Source: Candidatus Solirubrobacter pratensis
GTDB taxonomy: Bacteria > Actinomycetota > Thermoleophilia > Solirubrobacterales > Solirubrobacteraceae
Assembly (NCBI RefSeq): GCF_000425945.1
Contig: NZ_AUEK01000007.1
Location: 434,001-498,000, forward strand
DNA: 64,000 bases
Direction of reading: 5' to 3'
Positions 32,962-41,636 of the stretch are shown in pieces. The notes beneath the pieces are model-generated. The model did no database searches. It was given only the letters and a program-made list of their open reading frames with translations, and was not told the origin of the DNA. Position 1 is the stretch's first letter, and every line of letters starts with the position of its first letter. The position numbers were made by a program, and so were the translations under genes.

Positions 32962-33870
32962 GTGGTCGTGTCGATCGTGGCGCTCGGCGCCGTGGTCTGG
33001 TGGGCGTCCAAGCAGCAGGCGCCGCAGCTGCCCCACACGACGGGCGAGATCCTCGCGCTGATCGGGGCGATCGCGCTCTACGGCCTCGCGACCGTCGTGC
33101 GCTCCGAGCGCTGGCAGCGGCTGCTCGAGGACGAGGGCGCGACGCCGCCGCGCGCCGACACCTACGCGCTGACGGTCATCGGCTACATGGGCAACAACGT
33201 GCTTCCTGCACGCGCGGGGGACGCGATCCGCATCGTGCTCATGGGGCCGCCCGCGAAGACGTCGCGGCTGACGGTCACCGGCACGCTGGTGGCCGAGCGG
33301 ATCCTCGACGTCGCGGTCCTCGTCGTCCTGTTCGTCGTGGTCGGCTACGGCCTGCTCGGCGAGGTCGGCGGCGGCAAGGTCGAGATCATCGTCGGGGTCG
33401 TCGCGGTGGTCGCGGTCAGCGCGGCGATCGGGTGGCGCTTCGTGCGCCGCAACGAGCGCATCCACGCGTTCGTCGCGCCGCTGGCCTCGGCGACGCTCGG
33501 CCTGCGGCGGGCGCACCACGGGCTGCGGCTACTGGGCTACACGCTCGTGATCTGGGCGATCGAGGCGGGCGTCTGGATGGCGGTCGGCGCGGCCGTCGGC
33601 TTCGGCATGGACCCGATCGAGGGCCTCTACCTGGTCGCTTTGGCGAGCGTGTTCTCGATGATCCCGTCCGGTCCCGCCTACGCCGGCACGCAGGACACCG
33701 CCGTCGCGATCGGGATCAAGGCGCTCGGCGGGACGGGCGGCACCGCAGTCGGCTATCTGCTGATGTTGCGTTTCGTGATCGTCGTGCCGATAACGCTGGC
33801 AGGCTTCATCCTCCTCGTCGCCCGCTATGGCGGGCTTTCACGTCTTCGCGCGAAGCTGAGAACCACTTGA
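32962..33870 (+). CDS. UPF0104 / LPG-synthase-flippase-domain membrane protein
   Basis: This protein of 302 or more residues has about eight membrane segments and the LPG synthase TM / UPF0104 fold, with RSERWQRLL, GYMGNNVLPARAGDAIR near residue 74, and SMIPSGPAYAGTQD. The frame stays open upstream to a CTG at 32878, which would add 28 residues with an RRRR cluster just before the first membrane helix. That positive-inside pattern makes the longer form likely. The stop overlaps the next gene's TTG (TTGA). Confidence 0.83.
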   Translation: MVVSIVALGAVVWWASKQQAPQLPHTTGEILALIGAIALYGLATVVRSERWQRLLEDEGATPPRADTYALTVIGYMGNNVLPARAGDAIRIVLMGPPAKTSRLTVTGTLVAERILDVAVLVVLFVVVGYGLLGEVGGGKVEIIVGVVAVVAVSAAIGWRFVRRNERIHAFVAPLASATLGLRRAHHGLRLLGYTLVIWAIEAGVWMAVGAAVGFGMDPIEGLYLVALASVFSMIPSGPAYAGTQDTAVAIGIKALGGTGGTAVGYLLMLRFVIVVPITLAGFILLVARYGGLSRLRAKLRTT

Positions 33871-35459
33871 CCGTCGCCGCATCCGCCCCGGCCGAATCCG
33901 GCCGCGTACGCGCGTGGGTCGCGCGCCAGGACGGCCGCGAGCTCGCGGTCTGGGCCGTGCTCGTCGCCGCCGCGCTGGCGGTGCGGCTGATCGGGCTCGC
34001 CGACCGCCCGTTCCACCACGACGAGAGCCAGGACGCGTACTTCTCGTACCTCTTCCGGCAGACCGGGGACTACCAGTACAACCCGCTGCTGCATGGGCCG
34101 TTCCGCTTCTACCTGACGGCCCTGATGTACGTCCTCTTCGGCGACAGCGACTTCACGGCGCGGCTCGCGCCCGCGCTGATGGGCACGCTGATGATTCCGC
34201 TCTGCTTCGGGTTCCGGCGGCTGATCGGCCGCGGCGCGGCGTTCGCGATGGCGGCGATGCTGGCCTTCGAGCCGACCTACCTGTACTTCTCGCGCTTCGC
34301 GCGAGAGGACATCTACATCGCCTGCATCACGCTCGGCCTGATCGTCGTCGTCTTCCGCTTCCTCGACCGGCCGCGGAAGTACCACCCGGCGCTGATCGGC
34401 GCGCTGCTCGCGGTCTCGTTCGCGACCAAGGAATCGACCTTCATCACGGTCTTCGTGATGGGCACGTTCTTCCTCGCCGCGCTCGCCTGGCAGCGGTCGC
34501 GGCCGCTCGTCTGGGGACCGGTCCGCGGCGTCGGGATGGAATCCTGGGGCTGGGCGCTGGCGGCGTTCGCGGGCGTCTTCACGCTGTTGTTCACGACCTT
34601 CCTCACCCACCCCGGCGGGCTCTGGGACGGCATCTACACGGGCTTGAAGTACTGGCTCAACCAGCAGGGTGTCGGCCGCGGCGGCGAGCCGTGGTTCTTC
34701 TACGTCGACGTCCTCTTCGGCGAGGAGTGGCCGGCGCTGCTGCTCGGCGCGATCGGCGTCGCGGCGGTGATCAAGCGGCCCACGCTGCTCGGCGCGTTCC
34801 TGATCTGGGACTTCCTGCTCTCCCTCGCCGTCTATTCGTGGGCGAGCGAGAAGTTCGCGTGGCTGGTCATGCACCCGCTGCTGCCGCTGCTCGGGCTCGC
34901 GGGGATCGGGCTGCAGACGATCTGGACCTCACGGCATTCGCTCTGGCGCGTCGTCGGGATCGCGGCGGCGGCGGTCGCGCTCTTCTACGCGGCCTACAGC
35001 TCGTATCTGGTCAACGTCAAGCACGGCGCGGACCCGCGCGAGCTGCTCGTCTCGACCCAGTCCTCGACGCAGGTCAAGCAGGTCGCCGAGGAGGTCTTGG
35101 CGAAGGCGCGCAAGCGCCCGAGCCTCACCGTCACGGTGGACGCGGCCGAAGGCGCGACGTTCCCCTACGCCTGGTACTTCCGCCACCTCCAGACCGGCTA
35201 CATCGACCTCCAGCAGGCCAACGCGGCGCCCCCGACCTCCGATGTGATCGTGATGACCGAGACGGCGCGGGCGCGGCTGCTCAACGCGCTCCCGGGCTAT
35301 GACTCGCGCCAGTTCGACTTCCGGGTCTGGTGGGTGCGCGACTACCGCGGGTTCTACGGCACCGATCCGGAGCGCTGGTGGCGCTGGATCACGGCGCGCA
35401 AGGTGTGGAACCCGACCGGTGGGATGAAGGAGTGGCTCTACGTGCGCAAGGGCGCGTAG
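33867..35459 (+). CDS. Agl23/TIGR03663-type membrane glycosyltransferase
   Basis: This 530-residue multi-membrane protein has the GT39/GT83-like fold. It shows DRPFHHDESQDAYFSYLF near residue 46, LHGPFRFYLTALMY, and FSRFAREDIYIA near 143. These match the TIGR03663 family, described as flippase-associated Agl23. TTG at 33867 is chosen because it overlaps the previous stop. Members may add or handle sugars from lipid carriers outside the membrane; the sugar is unknown. Confidence 0.82.
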   Translation: MTVAASAPAESGRVRAWVARQDGRELAVWAVLVAAALAVRLIGLADRPFHHDESQDAYFSYLFRQTGDYQYNPLLHGPFRFYLTALMYVLFGDSDFTARLAPALMGTLMIPLCFGFRRLIGRGAAFAMAAMLAFEPTYLYFSRFAREDIYIACITLGLIVVVFRFLDRPRKYHPALIGALLAVSFATKESTFITVFVMGTFFLAALAWQRSRPLVWGPVRGVGMESWGWALAAFAGVFTLLFTTFLTHPGGLWDGIYTGLKYWLNQQGVGRGGEPWFFYVDVLFGEEWPALLLGAIGVAAVIKRPTLLGAFLIWDFLLSLAVYSWASEKFAWLVMHPLLPLLGLAGIGLQTIWTSRHSLWRVVGIAAAAVALFYAAYSSYLVNVKHGADPRELLVSTQSSTQVKQVAEEVLAKARKRPSLTVTVDAAEGATFPYAWYFRHLQTGYIDLQQANAAPPTSDVIVMTETARARLLNALPGYDSRQFDFRVWWVRDYRGFYGTDPERWWRWITARKVWNPTGGMKEWLYVRKGA

Positions 35460-35660
35460 ATCCGACCGCGCCCGCGTGCCGGTGGGTGGTTCGTTGTTCG
35501 CGGCGCTTCTTCACCGCGTCGGCGTTTGGGCCGCTTTTCGCGCTGACGGCTTCGGTGCCGCGGTCGCGCGGTCTGCCTGGACGGGCGCCCAGGTCGCGCG
35601 GTCGCTGCGGGCGGCCTCGATGCCCGCCGTTCGCCGCCCGGCCGGCGAATCGCGGGCGGC

Positions 35661-35785
35661 GCGGCGATCCCTAGGACGGCACGGCGATCCGCGGTGCGAC
35701 GCGGCGATCGCGACGCGGTGCGGCGATCCGGGGCCGGCCGGCGATCGCGGGGCGGTGCGGCGATCCGCGGGCCGGCCGGCGATCG
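35661..35785. repeat. Seven-copy ~19-20 bp GC-rich tandem repeat
   Basis: The 333-base gap between two convergent membrane-protein genes (35460-35792) holds no gene I can support. Its right part has seven copies of a [G/C]CGGCGATC[C/G] core, starting at 35661, 35681, 35701, 35720, 35738, 35757 and 35776, a spacing of 18-20 bp. All frames give low-complexity Arg/Ala/Pro text. Confidence 0.75.
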
Positions 35786-35792
35786 CCGCGCC

Positions 35793-38006
35793 CTAGCGGA
35801 GCTCCCAGACCGCCGTACCGGCGCGTGAGAACGCTCGCCTTCCCAGCTGGTCCCACTTCGCGTCCCCCGCGTCGCCGTATGTCGTGTGCTCGAGCGGCCC
35901 GACGACGACGTAGCGCACGCCGTACCGTGACGCCAGCTCCCTCGCGACGGCAGCATCCGTCGTCGTGTACAGGGTCTTGACGTCGTTGCCGCGGTTCCCC
36001 GGCGGGTGGTCCCACTGGAGCTCGTGGCCGGCCCATCCGATCACGGTCGCGCGCCCCGTGAACGTCGAGATGCGGCCGTGGCCGAACGCGGAGTAGTCGT
36101 CGCCGAAGGCCTCCAGCACCACGGCGTCGCCCGGCGTGTGCGACCGGATCCACGCGATCGCCGCCGGATCGCCCGGGTTGTTGGCGCGCAGCCAGCGCAG
36201 GCCGTCCAGCGACGGCGGGCTCGAGAACCCGTTGGTCCTGGCGTAGCTGCCGGCGTACGGGAAGACGAAGCCGAGCAGGAGCAGGATGGCGGCGCCGAGC
36301 GCCCACGGCTGCCAGACGCGGCGGCCGAGCCAGACGGCGGCCCAGGGGATCGCGCACGCGGCTGCCAGGCCGAGCAGCAGGTACGCCTGGTAGCCGGCCT
36401 TGAAGACCGTGTTCATGCGCAGCAGCGCGCTGTTGTCGAACGCGTCGCGCAGATAGAGCACCTCGGGGATCAGCAGCAGCGCGACGCCGCCGGAGATCAG
36501 GACCCAGAGGAACCGCTCCGGCGCGCCCAGGGCCGGCGACAGGGCCGCCGCGACGCCCACCGTGAGCCCGGCGGCCAGGAGCATCGCGCCCGTCAGGTGG
36601 CCGGCGGCCAGCAGCGAGCCGGCGACGAGCGCGATGACGAGGCTCCAGCCGAGCGCTCGCCACGGCTTCTGCACGGCCCGGATCCGGCTCACGTATGCGG
36701 CGAGCACCGGCCACAGCAGGATCCCGTAGATCAGCGCCATGTCGCCGAGCCACTTCGTGAACGGGCGCCGGTCGCGGACGATCCCGACGCCGTGGCCCTC
36801 CGGGTTGAAGTTCAGGACGAACGGCAGGACCAGGACGACGCTCGCGAGCAGCACGAGCACGAGCCAGGTCGCGCCGAAGGCGCGCCGGCCCTCGCTTCCC
36901 GGACCGCGCATCCAGATCGCGACCCCCGCCGCCAGCAGGCCCGCCGCGACCGGGTACGACCACGAGTTGATCGCGTAGAGCGACCCGACCGCCAGCGCCG
37001 CCGCGAGCGCCTCCCCCGCCGCGCGCCAGACGACGTCCCCGCGCGGCCCGGACAGCGCCACCTGCAGCGCGAAGGCGAGCGCGAGCACCGTGAACGGGAG
37101 TGCCAGAACGTGCGCGTGCAGATCGCCGAGCACGAAGGAGAAGCTCGGGAACTCGTTGATCGAGTTCGGGATCACCCGCGACGGGTCGAACCACGCGTAG
37201 TCGTGCGGCGGGTTGTCGGCGCGCAGCCACGTCCGGACGCCGGCGAGGTTCCCGAGCACGACGACGAGCAGCACCGCGAGCACGCCGGCCAGGACCGGCC
37301 CGCCGCGCGGGAGGCGCGGCAGCGTCGCCCGCGCCGCCGCCCACAGGGTCCCGGCGAACGTGTAGACCGCGGAGGCGGTCAGCGCGAACAGCAGCCCCCA
37401 CGCGAGCAGGTAGCCGGAGTCCGGCCGGATCGCGAGCAGCTTGATCGGCCAGGCGAGGACGACGTGGCCGAAGTAGTAGTAGTTGATCGTCTCGCCGCTC
37501 ATCCACGGGTCGTGCGGCGGGAAGTGCGACGACGCGTTGATCGCGTTGATGAAGCCCATGTCCATCGGCTTCTCGGTGTTCCACACGTCGGGCGCGAAGG
37601 AGGCGAGCAGCACGCCCAGCGCGTAGGTGACCGCGAACACGGCCTCGCCGCCGAGGAACAGCCGCCGGCGGACGTGGTCGCCGGGCGGCAGCGCGAGCCG
37701 CGCCAACCTCCGCATGCGCCGCCCGCGCGCCTGCGCGAGCTCGCCCGCCAGCGCCCGCAGCCGCAGCGCCGCGAGCACGCCCACGACCGCCAGCAGGACC
37801 AGGACGCCCACGATCAGCGGCACGCCGTAGGCGACGACGTGCAAGGACGCGGCCATCCAGATCACCCACGTCACGAGCAGCAGGCCGACGACCTTGGACA
37901 GCCCGAGCCCGGCTCCGGGGAGGCGTCCGAGCAGCAGGCCGGTGACCGGCGCGGCGAGGAGCCCGACGATCTCGACCAGCACGAAGAGTCCGAGCGCCGG
38001 GAGCAT
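35793..38006 (-). CDS. DUF2298-family large membrane protein
   Basis: This 737-residue polytopic protein has DUF2298 features: WNTEKPMDMGFINAINAS near residue 157, HDPWMSGETINYYYFGHV, NSINEFPSFSFVLGDLHAHV near 287, and a C-terminal extracytoplasmic region. It is probably a membrane glycosyltransferase-like protein. ATG at 38006 is chosen over 38057 because a TAGGGT -10 box (38017-38022) lies between them. Its convergent neighbour is the Agl23-type gene, with which this family often occurs. Confidence 0.82.
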   Translation of the reverse strand: MLPALGLFVLVEIVGLLAAPVTGLLLGRLPGAGLGLSKVVGLLLVTWVIWMAASLHVVAYGVPLIVGVLVLLAVVGVLAALRLRALAGELAQARGRRMRRLARLALPPGDHVRRRLFLGGEAVFAVTYALGVLLASFAPDVWNTEKPMDMGFINAINASSHFPPHDPWMSGETINYYYFGHVVLAWPIKLLAIRPDSGYLLAWGLLFALTASAVYTFAGTLWAAARATLPRLPRGGPVLAGVLAVLLVVVLGNLAGVRTWLRADNPPHDYAWFDPSRVIPNSINEFPSFSFVLGDLHAHVLALPFTVLALAFALQVALSGPRGDVVWRAAGEALAAALAVGSLYAINSWSYPVAAGLLAAGVAIWMRGPGSEGRRAFGATWLVLVLLASVVLVLPFVLNFNPEGHGVGIVRDRRPFTKWLGDMALIYGILLWPVLAAYVSRIRAVQKPWRALGWSLVIALVAGSLLAAGHLTGAMLLAAGLTVGVAAALSPALGAPERFLWVLISGGVALLLIPEVLYLRDAFDNSALLRMNTVFKAGYQAYLLLGLAAACAIPWAAVWLGRRVWQPWALGAAILLLLGFVFPYAGSYARTNGFSSPPSLDGLRWLRANNPGDPAAIAWIRSHTPGDAVVLEAFGDDYSAFGHGRISTFTGRATVIGWAGHELQWDHPPGNRGNDVKTLYTTTDAAVARELASRYGVRYVVVGPLEHTTYGDAGDAKWDQLGRRAFSRAGTAVWELR

Positions 38007-38016
38007 GCGGGGCGCC

Positions 38017-38064
38017 ACCCTAACCGGATGATCGATCCCACGGCTGAAATCGACCATCTAGGCT
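38017..38064. promoter_or_regulatory. Divergent -10 elements (DUF2298 / enolase-superfamily)
   Basis: On the minus strand TAGGGT (38017-38022) lies 10 nt before the DUF2298 ATG. On the plus strand TAGGCT (38059-38064) lies 6 nt before the ATG at 38071. Both would give mRNAs with almost no leader. Confidence 0.5.
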
Positions 38065-38070
38065 GCGGAC

Positions 38071-39132
38071 ATGCCGCTCTTCGACCTCGTCGCCGATCTC
38101 CCGCTGCGCATCGAGGGATATGCGTTGCAGCCGCTGTCGCGCACCGTCTCGTCCGGCTTCGAGCGGCTATCCACCGTGTTCCTGCTGCAGGGCGGCGGCC
38201 AGCAGGGCGCCGGCGAGGACGTGACCTACGAGCCCGAGGCGCACACGGCTCAGCAGCAGCAGGGCCCGGTGCTCGACCTTGCCGGCGACTGGACGTTCGG
38301 CAGCTTCTCCGAGCACCTCGCCTCGCTCGACACGTTCCCGGGCTACGACCCCGCGTTCCCCGTGTACCGCAGCTACCGCCGCTGGGGGCTCGAGTCCGCG
38401 GCGCTGGACCTCGCTCTGCGCCAGGCCGGCATGTCGCTGCACTCGCTGCTCGGCCGTGAGCCGCAGCCGGTCACGTTCGTCGTCTCCTCGCGAATGGGCG
38501 AGCCCCCGACGATCGATCCGGTCAAGCGCCGGCTCGCCCGCTACCCGACGCTGCGCTTCAAGCTCGACGCGACGCCGGACTGGAGCGAAGAGCTGGTCGA
38601 GCAGCTGGTCGAGACCGGCGCCGTCGACTCGATCGACTTCAAGGGCGCCTACAAGGGCACGCTCGTCGACAACCCGACCGACCCCGAGCTCTACCGCCGC
38701 ATCGCCGACGCGTTCCCCACCGCCTGGCTGGAGGATCCGGACCTCCAGACCGACGAGGCCCGCCGCGCGCTGCTCGCCCACCAGGACCGGATCACCTGGG
38801 ACGCGCCGATCCACAGCGTCGCCGACATCCTCGCCGCGCCGGTGATGCCGCGTACCGTCAACCTCAAGCCCTCGCGCTTCGGCTCGTTGAAGGCGCTCTT
38901 CGAGGCCTACGAGTTCTGCGAGCAGCGCGGGATGGGCGCCTACGGCGGCGGCCAGTACGAGCTCGGCGTCGGGCGCGACCACATCCAGCTGCTCGCCGCG
39001 ATCTTCCATCCCGACGCGCCGAACGACATCGCCCCCGGCGGGTACGACGCGCTCGACCCGGAGCCCGGCCTGCCGGCCAGCCCGCTCGATGCTCACCCCG
39101 CTCCCACCGGCTTCCGGCGGAATCTAGACTGA
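38071..39132 (+). CDS. Enolase-superfamily (mandelate racemase/OSBS-like) protein
   Basis: This 353-residue protein resembles the enolase superfamily barrel. LRFKLDATPDWS near residue 163 is a KxD-like strand. DFKGAYKGT, WLEDPDL near 218 and ITWDAPIHSV follow, and NLKPSRFGSLKALFEAYEFC near 270 ends in a Lys/Arg region. Metal ligands seem partly replaced, so the reaction is uncertain. It is not next to menaquinone genes, so OSBS activity is not supported by context. Confidence 0.65.
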   Translation: MPLFDLVADLPLRIEGYALQPLSRTVSSGFERLSTVFLLQGGGQQGAGEDVTYEPEAHTAQQQQGPVLDLAGDWTFGSFSEHLASLDTFPGYDPAFPVYRSYRRWGLESAALDLALRQAGMSLHSLLGREPQPVTFVVSSRMGEPPTIDPVKRRLARYPTLRFKLDATPDWSEELVEQLVETGAVDSIDFKGAYKGTLVDNPTDPELYRRIADAFPTAWLEDPDLQTDEARRALLAHQDRITWDAPIHSVADILAAPVMPRTVNLKPSRFGSLKALFEAYEFCEQRGMGAYGGGQYELGVGRDHIQLLAAIFHPDAPNDIAPGGYDALDPEPGLPASPLDAHPAPTGFRRNLD

Positions 39133-39140
39133 GAGGCGAG

Positions 39141-39770
39141 ATGCCGCCCAAGCCCCGCCAGGTCAAGATCGAATCGAAGTCCGCGCTCGCCGCGATGAGC
39201 AAGCTCGAGTCGCGCTCCGACGAGGAGCTCGAGGCCGAGACGCGCTTCAAGGCCGCCGCGCAGGCCATCCTCGGCGCCCGCGCCGCCGAGCGGATGGACG
39301 CCAAGAAGTCGCGCGAGCACTTCCGCGTCGCGATCGCCGCCGCGCGCCCGCAGGAGCGGCTGCAGCTGCGCCGCATGGCGGAGGCCTCGCTCGCGCTCGC
39401 CGAGCGCCGTGCGGGCGATCTGAAGGCGGCGACCGAGAAGCTCGGAGGCGCCCCGATCACCAACCGCCAGCTGTGGACGCTGCGCATCATGGGCGTCGTC
39501 ATGCCCCCGCCGAGCGCGGGCATCGCACGCCGGGTCGGCGGCGTCCTGCTGATCATCCTCGCGATCGTCGCGCTCGTGCTGCTCGGCTTCGGCATCGTGA
39601 ACCTGATCGCCCTGCCGTTCGGCGGCATCGGCGCCGTCGCCTGGTTCTGGGGCGTCCTGCTGATCGCCGTCGTCCTCGCCGTCCTCGGCATCTACGGTAG
39701 GCGCCGGCAGAAGGCGGCCAGGGCGAGAGCGTCCGAGCAACGCGCGGCCGCGCTCGGCGGCCGCCGCTAG
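39141..39770 (+). CDS. Two-pass membrane protein with charged N-terminus, unknown
   Basis: This 209-residue protein has a helical charged region (residues 1-105) rich in Lys, Glu and Ala. Two membrane helices follow, about 132-155 (VGGVLLIILAIVALVLLGFG) and 160-185, then a basic tail. A GAGAGGCGAG stretch before ATG is a good ribosome binding site. It starts 8 bases after the enolase-superfamily gene. No family is recognised. Confidence 0.7.
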   Translation: MPPKPRQVKIESKSALAAMSKLESRSDEELEAETRFKAAAQAILGARAAERMDAKKSREHFRVAIAAARPQERLQLRRMAEASLALAERRAGDLKAATEKLGGAPITNRQLWTLRIMGVVMPPPSAGIARRVGGVLLIILAIVALVLLGFGIVNLIALPFGGIGAVAWFWGVLLIAVVLAVLGIYGRRRQKAARARASEQRAAALGGRR

Positions 39771-39889
39771 GGGCCCGTTGAAGAATTCCGATACGCCTGC
39801 TGCGGTCGTCGTCGCCGGCGTCACGGTGCCGCGCGATCCGTCCGTCGCCTGGCAGCCCGCGCTCACGCTTTAGGCGTGCCGCGCGTTCC

Positions 39890-40351
39890 ATGGGCGTGCC
39901 GCTTCCCCCGTTCTGGTCGCTCGTCGAGGCCCACGGCGACGAGCTGCTCGCGCACGCCCGCCGGCTGGCGGGGGCCGACAACGCCGAGGACGTGCTCCAG
40001 GACGCGCTGCTGCGCGCGCTGCGGGCCTATCCGAAGCTGCGGCACGCCGACCACCTGCGCGCGTGGATGTACCGCGTCACGACGTCGGCGGCGATGGACT
40101 TCCACCGCTCCCGCCGGCGCGAGACGGTGACCGACGAGCCGCCCGCGGCCGCCACCTACGACACCTACGACGACGGCGCCTTCGAGGCGCTGATCGCGCC
40201 GCTGCCGGAGACGGCGCGCTCCGCCCTGCGGCTGCGCTTCGTCGACGACCTCGACTACGAGGGGATCGCCGACCGCCTCGGCTGCTCCACGGTGGCCGCC
40301 CGCCAGCGGGTGTCCACCGCCGTCCGCACCCTCCGGGAGACCTTCGCATGA
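39890..40351 (+). CDS. ECF-type RNA polymerase sigma factor
   Basis: This 153-residue protein has sigma region 2 (LLAHARRLAGADNAEDVLQD near residue 17; HLRAWMYRVTTSAAMDFHR) and region 4 (LPETARSALRLRFVDDLDY near 102, then GCSTVAARQRVSTAVRTLRE). No anti-sigma gene is adjacent. The stop overlaps the ATG of an O6-alkylguanine-DNA alkyltransferase gene, so the pair is translationally coupled and may form an alkylation-stress unit. Confidence 0.88.
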   Translation: MGVPLPPFWSLVEAHGDELLAHARRLAGADNAEDVLQDALLRALRAYPKLRHADHLRAWMYRVTTSAAMDFHRSRRRETVTDEPPAAATYDTYDDGAFEALIAPLPETARSALRLRFVDDLDYEGIADRLGCSTVAARQRVSTAVRTLRETFA

Positions 40352-40938
40352 CCCCGTTGCCCGAATCCCTGCTCGAGTCCGTCGCCGCCGCCGCGGTGCG
40401 CGAAGGGCTCGCCGATGCCGTCTTCACCCGCCTGAAGAGCCCCATCGGCAAGCTGCTCGTCGTCAACGGCCCGGACGGCATCGTCCGCGTCGGCTTCGAG
40501 GAGGAGGCGGAGGACCGCGCGCTGGCCGAGGTGGCCGCCGCGCTCGGCCCGCGCATCGTCGCCTCCGACCGCGAGCTGGCGAGCGAGCGCGACGCGCTGT
40601 CCGAGTACCTGGAGGGCGGCCGCACGACGCTCGACGACATCGCCGTCGACCTGCGCCTGATGGCGGCGCCGTTCCGCCACCGCGTGCTCGAGGAGCTGCA
40701 CCGCTCCGTCCACCGGGGCGAGACCGTCACCTACGGCGAGCTCGCGGCGCGCGCCGGCAACCCGAAGGCGTCGCGCGCCGTCGGCAGCGCCTGCGCCCGC
40801 AACCCGGTCCCGATCGTCGTCCCCTGCCACCGCGTGCTTCCCGGCAGCGGCGGCATCGGCAACTACGGCGGCGGGCCCGCCCGCAAGCGCGTCCTGCTGG
40901 AGCTCGAGGGAGCGATCCCTAGGACGCTTTCACCGTGA
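40348..40938 (+). CDS. ogt: Methylated-DNA--protein-cysteine methyltransferase
   Basis: This 196-residue suicide repair protein removes alkyl groups from O6-guanine. The acceptor motif PIVVPCHRVL is near residue 154. GETVTYGELAARAGNPKASRAVG contains the helix-turn-helix, whose core is YGELAARAGNPKASR. The first 25 residues are an extra helical extension. It overlaps the upstream sigma gene (ATGA), and its last 20 bases overlap the convergent cyclophilin gene. Confidence 0.93.
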   Translation: MTPLPESLLESVAAAAVREGLADAVFTRLKSPIGKLLVVNGPDGIVRVGFEEEAEDRALAEVAAALGPRIVASDRELASERDALSEYLEGGRTTLDDIAVDLRLMAAPFRHRVLEELHRSVHRGETVTYGELAARAGNPKASRAVGSACARNPVPIVVPCHRVLPGSGGIGNYGGGPARKRVLLELEGAIPRTLSP

Positions 40939-41611
40939 TCGACTCGATCAGGACCGTGACCGCCGGCTGGCCCGTGCTCGGATCGGCCTGGATGCCGTTG
41001 ATCTTCTCCACGACGTCCATCCCGGACGTGACCTTGCCGAGCAGCGCGTAGTCGGGCGGCAGCTGCGCGGCGCCGGCGCCGGTGACGACGAAGAACTGCG
41101 AGCCGGAGGCACCCTGCGGGTCGGTTCCCGTCTTGGCCATCGCGACGACGCCCTTCGTGTAGCGCAGGCTGCTCGGCGCCGCCTCGACGACCGTGTATCC
41201 CGGGCCGCCCTCGCCGGTGCCGGCGGGGTCGCCGCCCTGGATCACGAAGTCCTTCACGATCCGATGGAAGGTCGTGCCGTCGAAGAACTTCCGGTCGGCC
41301 AGGTACTTGAACGACCCGCCGGTCTTCGGGGCACGCTTGGCGTCGAGCGTGATCTCGAAGTCGCCGCAGTTGGTCGAGACCGTCGCGACGTAGGTCTTGC
41401 CCTTGTCGAGCTTCTCGGCCGGCTTCTTGATCTTGCCGGGAGCCTTCGGCGCGGGCTTGTCCGCCGGCCGGCAGCCGTTGGAGAGGTCGACGGTCGGCGT
41501 GGCCGAGGCGGTGGCGGCGGGCGTGGCGCTCGATTCGTCGTCGGACGAGCTGCCGCACCCGGCGGCGACCAGCGCGACGGAGGCGATCAGGACCGCGAGG
41601 TGGCGTGACAC
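40919..41611 (-). CDS. Cyclophilin-type peptidyl-prolyl isomerase lipoprotein
   Basis: This 230-residue protein has a lipoprotein signal (AVLIASVALVAAGC, Cys near residue 18) and a Ser/Thr/Pro linker. The cyclophilin domain has KFFDGTTFHRIVKDFVIQGG, whose FHRI carries the catalytic Arg. GSQFFVVT and YALLGKVTSGMDVVE are also family motifs. It should act on the outer face of the membrane. GTG at 41611 gives the intact signal sequence. Confidence 0.9.
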   Translation of the reverse strand: MSRHLAVLIASVALVAAGCGSSSDDESSATPAATASATPTVDLSNGCRPADKPAPKAPGKIKKPAEKLDKGKTYVATVSTNCGDFEITLDAKRAPKTGGSFKYLADRKFFDGTTFHRIVKDFVIQGGDPAGTGEGGPGYTVVEAAPSSLRYTKGVVAMAKTGTDPQGASGSQFFVVTGAGAAQLPPDYALLGKVTSGMDVVEKINGIQADPSTGQPAVTVLIESITVKAS

Positions 41612-41636
41612 GGCGGGCAAGCATAATGGCCGCCGC

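Noticed and set aside
35661-35785. CRISPR-like array of regular repeats
   Set aside because: Units are about 19-20 bp with no distinct spacers of constant length and no cas genes nearby; it is a plain tandem repeat.
38071-39132. Menaquinone o-succinylbenzoate synthase (menC)
   Set aside because: No other men genes nearby and the metal-ligand motifs look altered, so only the superfamily is called.
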